Assembly: GCA_964444865.1 (NCBI GenBank)
Contig: CAYUJE010000001.1
Location: 11,383 to 75,382 of the forward strand
Direction of reading: 5' to 3'
DNA: 64,000 nucleotides
DNA from: SXOA01 sp964444865
Lineage (GTDB): Bacteria; Planctomycetota; Planctomycetia; Pirellulales; Pirellulaceae
How positions within the stretch are numbered: position 1 is the stretch's first letter; every line of letters begins with the position of its first letter. Made by a program: the position numbers and the translations under genes. The notes under the pieces were generated by a model. That model had not been told where the DNA came from and did not search any database. It was given only the letters and a program-made list of their open reading frames with translations. Positions 25,545 to 33,071 of the stretch are shown here, one piece after another.

Positions 25545-26057
25545 ATGGCTGACGACTCCAAAACGCAAGAAGCAATCGACGACCAGGTTTTCGCCGCGGA
25601 TTCCTTGAGCGAACTGGCGAAGCTGCAACAAGACCTTTCTGACGCCAACGAAAAGATCCTGCGCGGACAGGCCGAACTGGAGAATTATCGCAAACGAGTC
25701 CGACGCGAGATGGAAGAGGAGCGGCGGTATGCCCTGCTTCCGTTTGCCCGTGATTTGCTCGCCGTCGTGGATAATTTGGAACGGGCCATCGCCGCCGGCC
25801 AGGAAGGGGGAGATCTGCTGGAGGGCGTGAAGATGGTTTCCGCACAATTGCAAAATGTGCTCAATCAACATCAGTGTGTGCGGATTGACACGGTCGGCCA
25901 GCCCTTCGATCCCAATGTGCATCAGGCCATCGCCCAGGAAGCCAGCAATGAATATCCCGCTGGAACGGTCACACGCGAAGCCCAGTCCGGCTACAAGCTT
26001 TTCGACCGCGTCATCCGCCCCGCCCAAGTTTTTGTCTCCACCGGAGCCCCATCGTAG
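25545..26057 (+). CDS. grpE: nucleotide exchange factor GrpE
   Basis: 170 residues from the ATG at 25545. A long N-terminal coiled coil (DSLSELAKLQQDLSDANEKI) leads to AELENYRKRVRREMEEERRY, the conserved GrpE core with LLAVVDNLERAI, and the C-terminal beta domain with DPNVHQAIAQ and FDRVIRPAQVFVS. GrpE exchanges nucleotide on DnaK. It follows dnaJ, with an intergenic repeat between them. Confidence 0.94.
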   Translation: MADDSKTQEAIDDQVFAADSLSELAKLQQDLSDANEKILRGQAELENYRKRVRREMEEERRYALLPFARDLLAVVDNLERAIAAGQEGGDLLEGVKMVSAQLQNVLNQHQCVRIDTVGQPFDPNVHQAIAQEASNEYPAGTVTREAQSGYKLFDRVIRPAQVFVSTGAPS

Positions 26058-26080
26058 TCCACTCACTCCGTGAGCGGACA
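26057..26080. repeat. palindromic repeat, CTCACTCCGTGAG family
   Basis: A 24-bp palindrome (GTCCACTCAC, TCC, GTGAGCGGACA) starting at the last base of the grpE stop codon; one of four copies in the window. Confidence 0.65.
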
Positions 26081-26125
26081 TGCCTGAACACCGAGTGTGC
26101 AGGCTATTGGAACCAGAGAAAACAC

Positions 26126-26476
26126 ATGCCCACCTACGACTACGAGTGCGATGCCTGCCGTCACAAGTTTGAAATCTTTCAGAACATGAGCGACGAGTTG
26201 CTCACAAAGTGCCCCAAGTGCAAGAAGAAGAAACTTCGTCGACTCTTCGGTGCCGGCGCGGCGATCATGTTCAAAGGGAGCGGCTTCTACCAGACCGACT
26301 ACCGGAGCGAGTCGTATAAGAAGTCTGCCGCGGCGGAGAAAACTTCCAGCGAGCCCGCAGCTGCCTCGACCGATTCCAAAACCTCCGATACCAAGAGCGA
26401 TTCCAAGCCGGCTGAAAGCAAGCCCGCAGCCGAGAGCAAACCGGCGGCACCACCCAAGCCGGACAAGAAGAAGTAG
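26126..26476 (+). CDS. FmdB-family zinc ribbon protein
   Basis: 116 residues. The N-terminal zinc ribbon has cysteines at 8, 11, 29 and 32 (YECDACRHKFEIF and CPKCKKKKLRR), then AAIMFKGSGFYQTDYR, which is the usual end of the family domain. The C-terminal half is a low-complexity Ala/Ser/Pro/Lys tail. The family is named after the formamidase-operon regulator FmdB, but most members have no tested function. It lies next to grpE and yacG. Confidence 0.88.
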   Translation: MPTYDYECDACRHKFEIFQNMSDELLTKCPKCKKKKLRRLFGAGAAIMFKGSGFYQTDYRSESYKKSAAAEKTSSEPAAASTDSKTSDTKSDSKPAESKPAAESKPAAPPKPDKKK

Positions 26477-26487
26477 CGGGGCAGAGT

Positions 26488-26679
26488 ATGTCTACCATTC
26501 GTTGCCCCATTTGCGAGAGGCAATTCGACCCCGCCGTTTCCCGGGCGATGCCTTTCTGCACCCAGCGCTGCCGCCAGATCGACTTGGGGCGCTGGCTGCG
26601 GGAGAGCTACAGCGTGCCAATGGAGCCGAAGGAAGAGGAGGAAGGAGCCACGGATGAAATACGGAGTGAACACGGATGA
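26488..26679 (+). CDS. yacG: DNA gyrase inhibitor YacG (zinc protein)
   Basis: 63 residues, normal size. Zinc ligands Cys6, Cys9, Cys24 and Cys28 lie in the pattern C-x2-C-x14-C-x3-C (RCPICERQFD and FCTQRCRQIDLGRW). The conserved IDLGRWL helix and acidic C-terminal tail are present. In E. coli YacG binds GyrB and blocks DNA binding. It begins 11 bp after the FmdB-family gene, probably in the same transcript. Confidence 0.88.
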   Translation: MSTIRCPICERQFDPAVSRAMPFCTQRCRQIDLGRWLRESYSVPMEPKEEEEGATDEIRSEHG

Positions 26680-26759
26680 GATGCCTGGATTGGTGAGTTC
26701 TGATTTCTGCTTCTTCCGTGTTTGATCCGCGTTCGCTCCGTGGACCAATTCGACTTGGC

Positions 26760-26787
26760 TTGCGGCAGCGAACTGGCCGCGTATAAT
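26760..26787 (+). promoter_or_regulatory. possible sigma-70-type promoter for the gene at 26827
   Basis: A perfect -10 box TATAAT (26782-26787) follows a weak -35 TTGCGG (26760-26765) with a 16-bp spacer, 40 bp upstream of the start codon. The -35 match is only moderate. Confidence 0.35.
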
Positions 26788-26826
26788 TCCCGCTGACTTA
26801 TTTCTCTTTTCGGCAAGGATCAGCCC

Positions 26827-28056
26827 ATGACCGATGAACGCGGGGTGCTGCGGCGAATTGCCTGGCGTGAGCTGTTTCCCTGGCTGATTATCTTCCGCAC
26901 GTTTCGCCTTTCGATATCGCCGACGCTACTTGCCGTTGCCACGCTGGCGGTTGCCCTTTCCTACGTGGGAACTGGCGTGGGAACGATCTTTCTAAGACAG
27001 GAAGACCTGACCAAAGAGGGGCAAATCAAGTTAGTGAGCCCTCCTCTCGCGGCGAATGTTCCTCCAGCGGTGGCGAAGTATCTACCTGCCGAGGGAAGTT
27101 CCGCATCTCAAGGCTACTTTCGATTGGCGGACCCCTTCTACCGCATTTTCCGGCGCGAGTTAAACCTCCATTACGCTGCTTACTACGTGTTTGTCTCGCT
27201 CTGGTCGCTCGCTGTCTGGGCGTTTGCCGGCGGCATCATCACGCGGAGAGCCATCGTGGAATTTGCCACTGACGAAACGCCCGGAATCGTTGATACCGTT
27301 AAGTTCGTTGGCCGTAGGTATCTGTGGTACTTCCTCGCGCCGCTTTATCCGCTGTGCGGCATTCTCTTGCTGATGCTTCCCATTGCGGCACTCGGTTTGA
27401 TGGCGCGAATTACCGATCTGGGTGTCGTGCTCGCGGGACTGGTATGGATTCTGGTCATTGTTGCGGGACTCGTAGCAGCATGGCTTCTGGCCGGATTGCT
27501 GTTCGGCTTTCCGCTGATGTGGGGGACCATCAGCGCGGAGCGGGAAGGGGACGCCTTTGAAGCCTTCAGTCGATCGTTTTCGTATGTCTACGGCAAACCG
27601 CTGCACTATCTCTTCTATGCCATCGTTGCCGCGCTGTTCGGAGCGCTTTGCCTGGCCATTATTCAGGGCGCGGCCGAAATCATCATTGAATTTGGATTCT
27701 GGGCTTTGTCGTGGGGTGCCGGGGAAGCAAGGATGCGGCAGATTGGAAGTCTCGCCGATCTAGGATTGTCCGGGTTGTATGCTCCACTTGCACCCGCGGA
27801 ACCTGGCATTGTGAAAGCCGGTGTCTTTCTGATGCTCCTGGCAATCGGTTTGGTGCGCTTAATAGCGACCGGCTTTGTCTTCAGCTTCTTTTGGTGCGTG
27901 GCCAGCGCGATTTATCTGCTGCTGCGGCAGGAGGTGGACGACAAGGAATTGGACGATGTTTACATGCCGGTCGAGCCACCTGCGCCGAAAGGGCCGCTGC
28001 AATCTGCGGCGACCACTGCATCCGAGCCCGCGACCACTTCTCCGCCGCAACAGTGA
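26827..28056 (+). CDS. polytopic membrane protein of unknown function
   Basis: 409 residues with about seven or eight hydrophobic segments, including TLLAVATLAVALSYVG near the N-terminus, LWSLAVWAFAGGIITRRA, a strongly hydrophobic pair at ~170-235, and GVFLMLLAIGLVRLIATGFV near the end. The C-terminal ~40 residues are soluble, Pro/Thr-rich and contain DDKELDDVYMP. The tract FPLMWGTISAEREGDAFEAF resembles a pattern seen in planctomycete membrane proteins, but I cannot name a family with a known role. It stands alone with its own likely promoter. Confidence 0.7.
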   Translation: MTDERGVLRRIAWRELFPWLIIFRTFRLSISPTLLAVATLAVALSYVGTGVGTIFLRQEDLTKEGQIKLVSPPLAANVPPAVAKYLPAEGSSASQGYFRLADPFYRIFRRELNLHYAAYYVFVSLWSLAVWAFAGGIITRRAIVEFATDETPGIVDTVKFVGRRYLWYFLAPLYPLCGILLLMLPIAALGLMARITDLGVVLAGLVWILVIVAGLVAAWLLAGLLFGFPLMWGTISAEREGDAFEAFSRSFSYVYGKPLHYLFYAIVAALFGALCLAIIQGAAEIIIEFGFWALSWGAGEARMRQIGSLADLGLSGLYAPLAPAEPGIVKAGVFLMLLAIGLVRLIATGFVFSFFWCVASAIYLLLRQEVDDKELDDVYMPVEPPAPKGPLQSAATTASEPATTSPPQQ

Positions 28057-28129
28057 GCCGAGAGTGCAGGCCGTCATTCCATGACCGCCCATACTTCGCC
28101 GCACCGACGAAGCATCAAGATGGGGGTTG

Positions 28130-28486
28130 TTACGGAGTAACGCCCCACTTTTTCAAAATCTCCACATAGGTTCGGTCGAACGCCGAATTTGGCATCACGT
28201 CATCGCAGCCCGCTTCCTGAGCGGCAGCGAGCGAGGCTGCATTCACATGCGAGCCAAAAGCGACAATGCGGGCTGTCGGTGATTTTGAACGAACTTCCTC
28301 CACAATCTTCGGCAGATCCAAGCCGTTTTGTCCCAGGTCGATAATCATCAGCCGCGTCTGGTCGGACAGCTTTGTCGCCAGATCATTCGGATTCGCCAGG
28401 ACCTGCAAGGGAACCTTGAGTACATTGGCCGCACCGGAAACCCGCGAGGCAAACATCAAATTGGGGCAGAGAAACACAACGGACAT
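28130..28486 (-). CDS. degenerate response-regulator receiver-like protein
   Basis: 118 residues, about one receiver domain. The fold pattern is visible: hydrophobic beta strands SVVFLCPNLMF, RLMIIDLGQNGLDLPKIVEE, ARIVAFGSHV and a final EAGCDDVMPNSAF. The aspartate in MIIDLG could be the phospho-acceptor, but the acidic pair after strand 1 is missing and the conserved lysine after strand 5 is replaced by the MPNS segment. It is therefore likely not phosphorylated in the standard way. Its neighbour on the same strand is a protein kinase. Confidence 0.55.
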   Translation of the reverse strand: MSVVFLCPNLMFASRVSGAANVLKVPLQVLANPNDLATKLSDQTRLMIIDLGQNGLDLPKIVEEVRSKSPTARIVAFGSHVNAASLAAAQEAGCDDVMPNSAFDRTYVEILKKWGVTP

Positions 28487-28656
28487 GAACGAATGCTTTC
28501 CCGAAAAAGGAAGGGGAATGGCCGCGAAAATCGCGAAACATCAGCAAGTCAAAAGCCGATTGGACATGAATGAAATCGGCGAATCCTCGCATCTTCGTGA
28601 CTTCTTGTGCTTTTCGTGGCGATTCCCCTTCTTGCCTTGTTATTCCGTTGCCACGC

Positions 28657-29796
28657 TCACGCCGCCGCATTCGCATCATCCTGAGCGTCCATCTCTTTCA
28701 AGTCCTCCAGCCACTGCCGAATTTCATTGTCATACTCGGCGGAAAGATGGCCGAAGACAAGTTGCCGATGGAAAGCGGCAGCTCCCTCTTTGAGCAGTTC
28801 TGCTGCTTCGGCGCTGGGGAACCGGCGGACGGAGTCGAAGGCGATCATTCCGCGGCAAAAGCTCATGAGCAGATCGCAGCCGACAACTTCCTGCGGCAGA
28901 ATCTCGTGTAGCCTGTGCGGCAACAAGCGTTTGGCTTCCAGCAAATCCTTGGCATCTTTGATTCCCCGGAACGGCGGCCGTCCAGAAAGCAATTCAATCA
29001 GCACATACCCGAGCGAGCAAAGATCGCTGCGCGAGGAACATTCCCGCCGCTCCAGAACTTCTGGGGCGGCATAGGCCAGAGTACAGGCCAGGCCGGCGGG
29101 CGCATGGGCAATCTCAAAGGCCGAACCGAAATCCACGATTTTGGTGATCCCCGTTCGCTTGAGCATGATGTTCGATGGCTTGATGTCGCCATGCACAATC
29201 CCGTGGCGGTGCAGAGCGGCCAGGCCCGAAAGGCAGTCCCGCACAATGGCCACCGCAACTCCCGCCTTCATCCGCGGCTGCACCGGGCCGTGCGTGGCGA
29301 CTACGTTATTAAGATGTTCCCAGCGCCGGGCACTAACCCGATCCCGTATGCGTTCCAGCATTCCGGGCACCAACAGCCGGGCCAGATCATATCCGTCAAT
29401 CCACTCCATAATCATCATGCGAATCCGCTCGCGGTCCACAAAGTTATAGACATAGAGCAGGTTGTCGTGCTGAATTTGGGCGATCCGGGCCGACACGCGG
29501 GCCATCCGCTGCATGGCCGTGTCGTAATTCGCCGCGGAGTCAAACCGCTCGGGCGAAAAAATCTTCAGGGCGGCCGGCAGCGTGAACTCTTCGGTCCCGC
29601 GGAGCTCCGTCAGATAAACCACCCCTTGCCCCCCCGAACCCAGCAACTTGATCAGCCGTTGATGGCTGGTCCAGCTCATCCGCTGCTCGGTGACGAACAT
29701 CTTGTATCGGTCAACCAGCTCATTCGGCTCCGCGGGAGCAGGTTGCCCGCCGGGAGTGAGCGTGGGGTGCAACTCGTGGCACGTGGTCGTCAGCAT
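28657..29796 (-). CDS. serine/threonine protein kinase
   Basis: 379 residues. The catalytic domain covers ~45-330: the Gly-rich loop LLGSGGQGVVYL, the lysine in AALKIF, the catalytic loop HGIVHGDIKPSNIML, the metal-binding DFGSAFEI, AYAAPEVLERRECSSRSDLC and LGYVLIELLSGRPPF. HGD replaces the HRD triad, so Gly stands at the usual Arg position, as in some active bacterial kinases. There is no membrane segment or sensor domain. The C-terminal ~40 residues are helical and acidic. It is ~170 bp upstream, in transcription order, of the receiver-like gene; a link is plausible but not shown. Confidence 0.88.
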   Translation of the reverse strand: MLTTTCHELHPTLTPGGQPAPAEPNELVDRYKMFVTEQRMSWTSHQRLIKLLGSGGQGVVYLTELRGTEEFTLPAALKIFSPERFDSAANYDTAMQRMARVSARIAQIQHDNLLYVYNFVDRERIRMMIMEWIDGYDLARLLVPGMLERIRDRVSARRWEHLNNVVATHGPVQPRMKAGVAVAIVRDCLSGLAALHRHGIVHGDIKPSNIMLKRTGITKIVDFGSAFEIAHAPAGLACTLAYAAPEVLERRECSSRSDLCSLGYVLIELLSGRPPFRGIKDAKDLLEAKRLLPHRLHEILPQEVVGCDLLMSFCRGMIAFDSVRRFPSAEAAELLKEGAAAFHRQLVFGHLSAEYDNEIRQWLEDLKEMDAQDDANAAA

Positions 29797-29988
29797 GTTC
29801 CTACCGCCTTTCCTAACGAATCCTTCACCTGCAATGTACGCCCCGCCTGCCAGCGGCGTAAATACGGGTTCCCTCCAACAAGTGGTCGGCTCGGGGGTAC
29901 GGCAGATTGATTGCCGCAGCGGAGTGCCTAAGATGACCTAATCTTCCCTTGAACCTTTTGCATTGCTATCACCCATTTGGAGTTTGCC

Positions 29989-30822
29989 ATGTCTCGCCTC
30001 TCCCGCCGCCGCTTTCTCGCCACCTCAGCCGCCGCTTCCGCGGCAATTACCGCGAACGGTGCCCTTCTATCGCGACTGGCATATGCCGCTCCCGCGAAGG
30101 AAGACTGGATCACGCTGTTCGACGGCAAGACGCTCAAAGGCTGGCACAAGAATCCAGAAAAAATTGGCCACGGAACTGGCGGCATATGGCAAGTCGAAGA
30201 CGGCGCGATTGCCGGAGAGCAAGATCCCCCTGGCAGCGGCAATGGGGGCATCCTGCTGACGGACCGAAAATTCGGCGACTTCGAATTGCTCATCGACATG
30301 AAGCCGACCTGGGGTGTTTGCTCCGGCCTCTTCCTGCGAAGCAACGACAAGGGGCAATGCCTGCAGATGATGGTGGACTATCACGACGCCGGCAATGTCG
30401 GCCAGATTTATGGCGAAGGAACAGGCGGCTTCGCGGCCCGCAACTTTGACGTCAACGGAAAATATGACGCCGACAAGAAACACGTTGGCTACACCACCGA
30501 CAAGCACAAAACGGCCGAGGAAGTCGGTCTCGTTTCCTCTTGCACCCCCGAAGAATGGGTTAAAGCCTGGAAGCTCGATGACTGGAACACGGCTCGCGTC
30601 CTTTGTGAAGGAAAATATCCCAAAGTCACCACCTGGATCAACGGCCAGCAAATCTGCGTCTGGGACGGAGCAACCTCCAAAGCCGAGCGCTATGACAAGG
30701 AAGCGGTCCTCAAAGCCCTGGGCACCGAAGGGAGCATTGCCGTGCAGGTCCACGGCGGCCAAAACTGGCTCGCCGGCGCCAAGTGCCGCTGGCGGAACAT
30801 CAAGATCCGATCGTTGGCGTAA
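29989..30822 (+). CDS. DUF1080 (3-keto-disaccharide hydrolase-like) protein, Tat-exported
   Basis: 277 residues from the ATG at 29989. The Tat signal is clear: SRRRFLATSAAASAAITANG. The mature protein starts with the typical DUF1080 strand EDWITLFDGKTLKGWHKN, followed by GGILLTDRKFGDFELLIDMK, GVCSGLFLRSN and a C-terminal AKCRWRNIKIRSLA. The domain is a concanavalin-like beta sandwich; some members hydrolyse 3-keto-glycosides, and the family is abundant in planctomycetes. It is a candidate periplasmic glycan-processing enzyme, like the Gfo/Idh/MocA protein at 2591. Confidence 0.9.
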   Translation: MSRLSRRRFLATSAAASAAITANGALLSRLAYAAPAKEDWITLFDGKTLKGWHKNPEKIGHGTGGIWQVEDGAIAGEQDPPGSGNGGILLTDRKFGDFELLIDMKPTWGVCSGLFLRSNDKGQCLQMMVDYHDAGNVGQIYGEGTGGFAARNFDVNGKYDADKKHVGYTTDKHKTAEEVGLVSSCTPEEWVKAWKLDDWNTARVLCEGKYPKVTTWINGQQICVWDGATSKAERYDKEAVLKALGTEGSIAVQVHGGQNWLAGAKCRWRNIKIRSLA

Positions 30823-30847
30823 GATTCGATTTTATCCGTCGGTTAAT

Positions 30848-30902
30848 TCCTGGCAGTTGATCACGGTTTAGTCGTCGTGATGAACGGATACCTCTGCCAG
30901 GA
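30848..30902 (+). promoter_or_regulatory. leader hairpin covering the ribosome-binding site of the 30910 gene
   Basis: TCCTGGCAG (30848-30856) is perfectly complementary to CTGCCAGGA (30894-30902); inside it ATCACG (30860-30865) pairs with CGTGAT (30876-30881). The right arm overlaps the CAGGAG Shine-Dalgarno-like sequence just before the ATG at 30910, so the folded leader could hide it. It could also be a terminator for the DUF1080 gene, though no T-run follows. Confidence 0.45.
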
Positions 30903-30909
30903 GTGACCC

Positions 30910-31719
30910 ATGTCTCCTCAATTTTTGCAAACCAGGCTCTCGGCGTTACGTAATGAGGGCGAGAAACTGGCGGGCGGTTTGACCGAATTGGCCCAGCGGG
31001 CCACGGTGTATCGGCACATCTACCGCGCGTCGGGAGGGAATCACATCTTTCCGTTGATTGCCGCTCATGGCGCACTTTGGGCTCGCGGGTATTTTTGCTG
31101 GGCTCTGGACCTGGGGCACAAGCTGGCTTGGCAGTATTGTTGGAGCCCAAGCCTCCAGCGCCGGCAGCTCGATTCGCTGGAAGCCTTCGCGAATGCGTTC
31201 CGCGATATCAACCGCCGCGTTTGCGCCGATACTTATGCTAATTTTCACTTCACGGCGGAGTATGGCGAGCATCCGGACGCGGCACAGTGCATACCCGCCG
31301 ACTTGTTGTCGGCCCTCAATCAGATGCACTCGGCACAGCGCGACGGACGAACACTTTCCACAGCCCAGAAACAGGAAATCTTCACCGCTCATTTTTTGAG
31401 CGAGCAACAACACGTCGTCGGTCCCAACCTGCAAGCAGCCGTGGAAGCCTTCGACTGGCCCCTCGCCAAATTCATCGCACTTCGACCGCTCATTCAATTC
31501 GCCTATTTTCCTGCCGGCAAGCGATTCTGGTTTCGCGACTTTTCCAACCGCGAAGAGCGCGTCACCCGCGGCTTGCAGGCGTTTCAAATCGCGGCCGATG
31601 TCGGCTTCGCAACGACCGAAGAGTCCCTGAGAAAATACGCCATGCTGCCGGACGCATTCTTCACGCGGCCCAGCGAGTATTTCAGCGAATTGAGGCAGCA
31701 AGTACTCCGCGTCGCCTAA
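30910..31719 (+). CDS. conserved hypothetical protein
   Basis: 269 residues, soluble, mostly helical, without a signal peptide or membrane segment. CAGGAG precedes the ATG. Repeated aromatic/charged motifs include HIYRASGGNHIFPLIAAHGALW near residue 36, a stretch rich in Trp (WALDLGHKLAWQYCW), FTAHFLSEQQHVVGP, and FAYFPAGKRFWFRDFSNREE. I do not recognise a named family; the overall look is of a conserved planctomycete protein. Its leader can form a hairpin over the ribosome-binding site. Confidence 0.6.
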   Translation: MSPQFLQTRLSALRNEGEKLAGGLTELAQRATVYRHIYRASGGNHIFPLIAAHGALWARGYFCWALDLGHKLAWQYCWSPSLQRRQLDSLEAFANAFRDINRRVCADTYANFHFTAEYGEHPDAAQCIPADLLSALNQMHSAQRDGRTLSTAQKQEIFTAHFLSEQQHVVGPNLQAAVEAFDWPLAKFIALRPLIQFAYFPAGKRFWFRDFSNREERVTRGLQAFQIAADVGFATTEESLRKYAMLPDAFFTRPSEYFSELRQQVLRVA

Positions 31720-31899
31720 GCACTTGTTCGTCTCCACAGCCGATCTGTTGGAGAATTGCGTCGCGAAGAAATCGAATTGCCTACTTGGGCAATCGAGCAG
31801 GTGGGTATAATGGTGCACTGGGGAGAGTTCCGATCCCAGAGCTATCAACCATCCCACCCGCTTGCCGCCTTTCGACTTTGAAGTTGGAATTCGGAACCT

Positions 31900-33003
31900 A
31901 TGCCTCTCCAAATTCCTCCCTGGCCCATCTCCGATGACGACGTCATGGCGGCATTGTCGGCTGCCTTTCAAGATGGGAGTTGGGGGAAGTATGACGGGCC
32001 AAATTGCCAGAGATTGATTGCGACCCTTCAAGAATTCAATCAGGTTGAGCACGTCGTTCTCTGCTCATCGGGAACAATAGCCGTGGAGTTAGCGCTGCGC
32101 GGGCTCAAGGTCGGTCCCGGAGATGAAGTGATTCTCGCGGGATACGACTTTCCTGGGAATTTCCGGGCAGTCGAAGCGGTGGGGGCGAAGCCAGTCCTGG
32201 TGGACTTGGTGGGGAACTCGTGGCGAATCGACGCTTCGCAAATCCCGCTGGCGGTTTCGCCGCTAACCAAGGCAGTCATCGCGTCCCATCTGCACGGAAC
32301 ACTCGTCGATATGCGGAGCGTGACGGCGCTAGCGAGTGCACACGCTCTGGCAGTTGTGGAAGATGCTTGTCAGGCTCCCGGTGCCTTGGTGCAGGGAAAG
32401 CCCGCTGGATCATTGGGGGATGTCGGCATTCATAGTTTCGGCGGCAGCAAACTCTTGACAGCAGGACGAGGGGGGGCAATTGTTACCCGGCGCGAGGATG
32501 TGCTGCAGCGAATTAAGATTTTTGGCGAGCGAGGGAATCAAGCTTTTCCGCTCAGCGAGTTGCAGGCGGCTGTGCTACTGCCTCAGATCCCAAAACTAGC
32601 GGGCAGGAATGAAATCCGCTGGCAGAATGTGCAGCGGCTTATCAAAGCCGTCGGTGGACAGTCGATTTTTCAACCCATTCCGCAGCCGACTGATGGCGAT
32701 CTACCTGCCTTCTACAAGCTCGGCTGGATGCTCTCGCCGGCGCTGAATGCTCCGACGGACACCGAAGCCGAACAAATTCGCCAGGACTTTGTCCGCAACC
32801 TGCAGCAGCGCGGCCTCCCCTTCGATACTGGCTTCCGCGGCTTTGCCAAGCGGACCAGCCAGCGCTGCCGAGTCGTCGGCGATTTGCCAAATGCCCGCAA
32901 GGCGGCAACTTCCACATTGCTGATGCATCATCCGGTCCTCCTGCAACCACCAGAGGTCCTCGATCAGGTCGCCGCGGCGTTGTTGGAGTTAGCAGTCCGC
33001 TAG
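31900..33003 (+). CDS. DegT/DnrJ/EryC1/StrS family aminotransferase-like protein
   Basis: 367 residues. PLP-fold type I features of the DegT family are present: VVLCSSGTIAVELALRGL, VGPGDEVILAGYDFPGNFRA, VEDACQAPGALVQGKPAG, and SFGGSKLLTAGRGGAIVT, where the lysine is the likely Schiff-base residue. The family transfers an amino group to a 3- or 4-keto nucleotide sugar, or acts on inositols. The C-terminal domain is complete. The neighbours do not form a sugar-biosynthesis cluster, so the substrate is unknown. A 180-bp spacer with TATAAT at 31806 precedes it. Confidence 0.88.
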   Translation: MPLQIPPWPISDDDVMAALSAAFQDGSWGKYDGPNCQRLIATLQEFNQVEHVVLCSSGTIAVELALRGLKVGPGDEVILAGYDFPGNFRAVEAVGAKPVLVDLVGNSWRIDASQIPLAVSPLTKAVIASHLHGTLVDMRSVTALASAHALAVVEDACQAPGALVQGKPAGSLGDVGIHSFGGSKLLTAGRGGAIVTRREDVLQRIKIFGERGNQAFPLSELQAAVLLPQIPKLAGRNEIRWQNVQRLIKAVGGQSIFQPIPQPTDGDLPAFYKLGWMLSPALNAPTDTEAEQIRQDFVRNLQQRGLPFDTGFRGFAKRTSQRCRVVGDLPNARKAATSTLLMHHPVLLQPPEVLDQVAAALLELAVR

Positions 33004-33071
33004 ATGCCAGCACCCAATCAAAATATGATGAGTAGTTTCTGCTCATTAGCATTCCTACCACAACCAACCCC

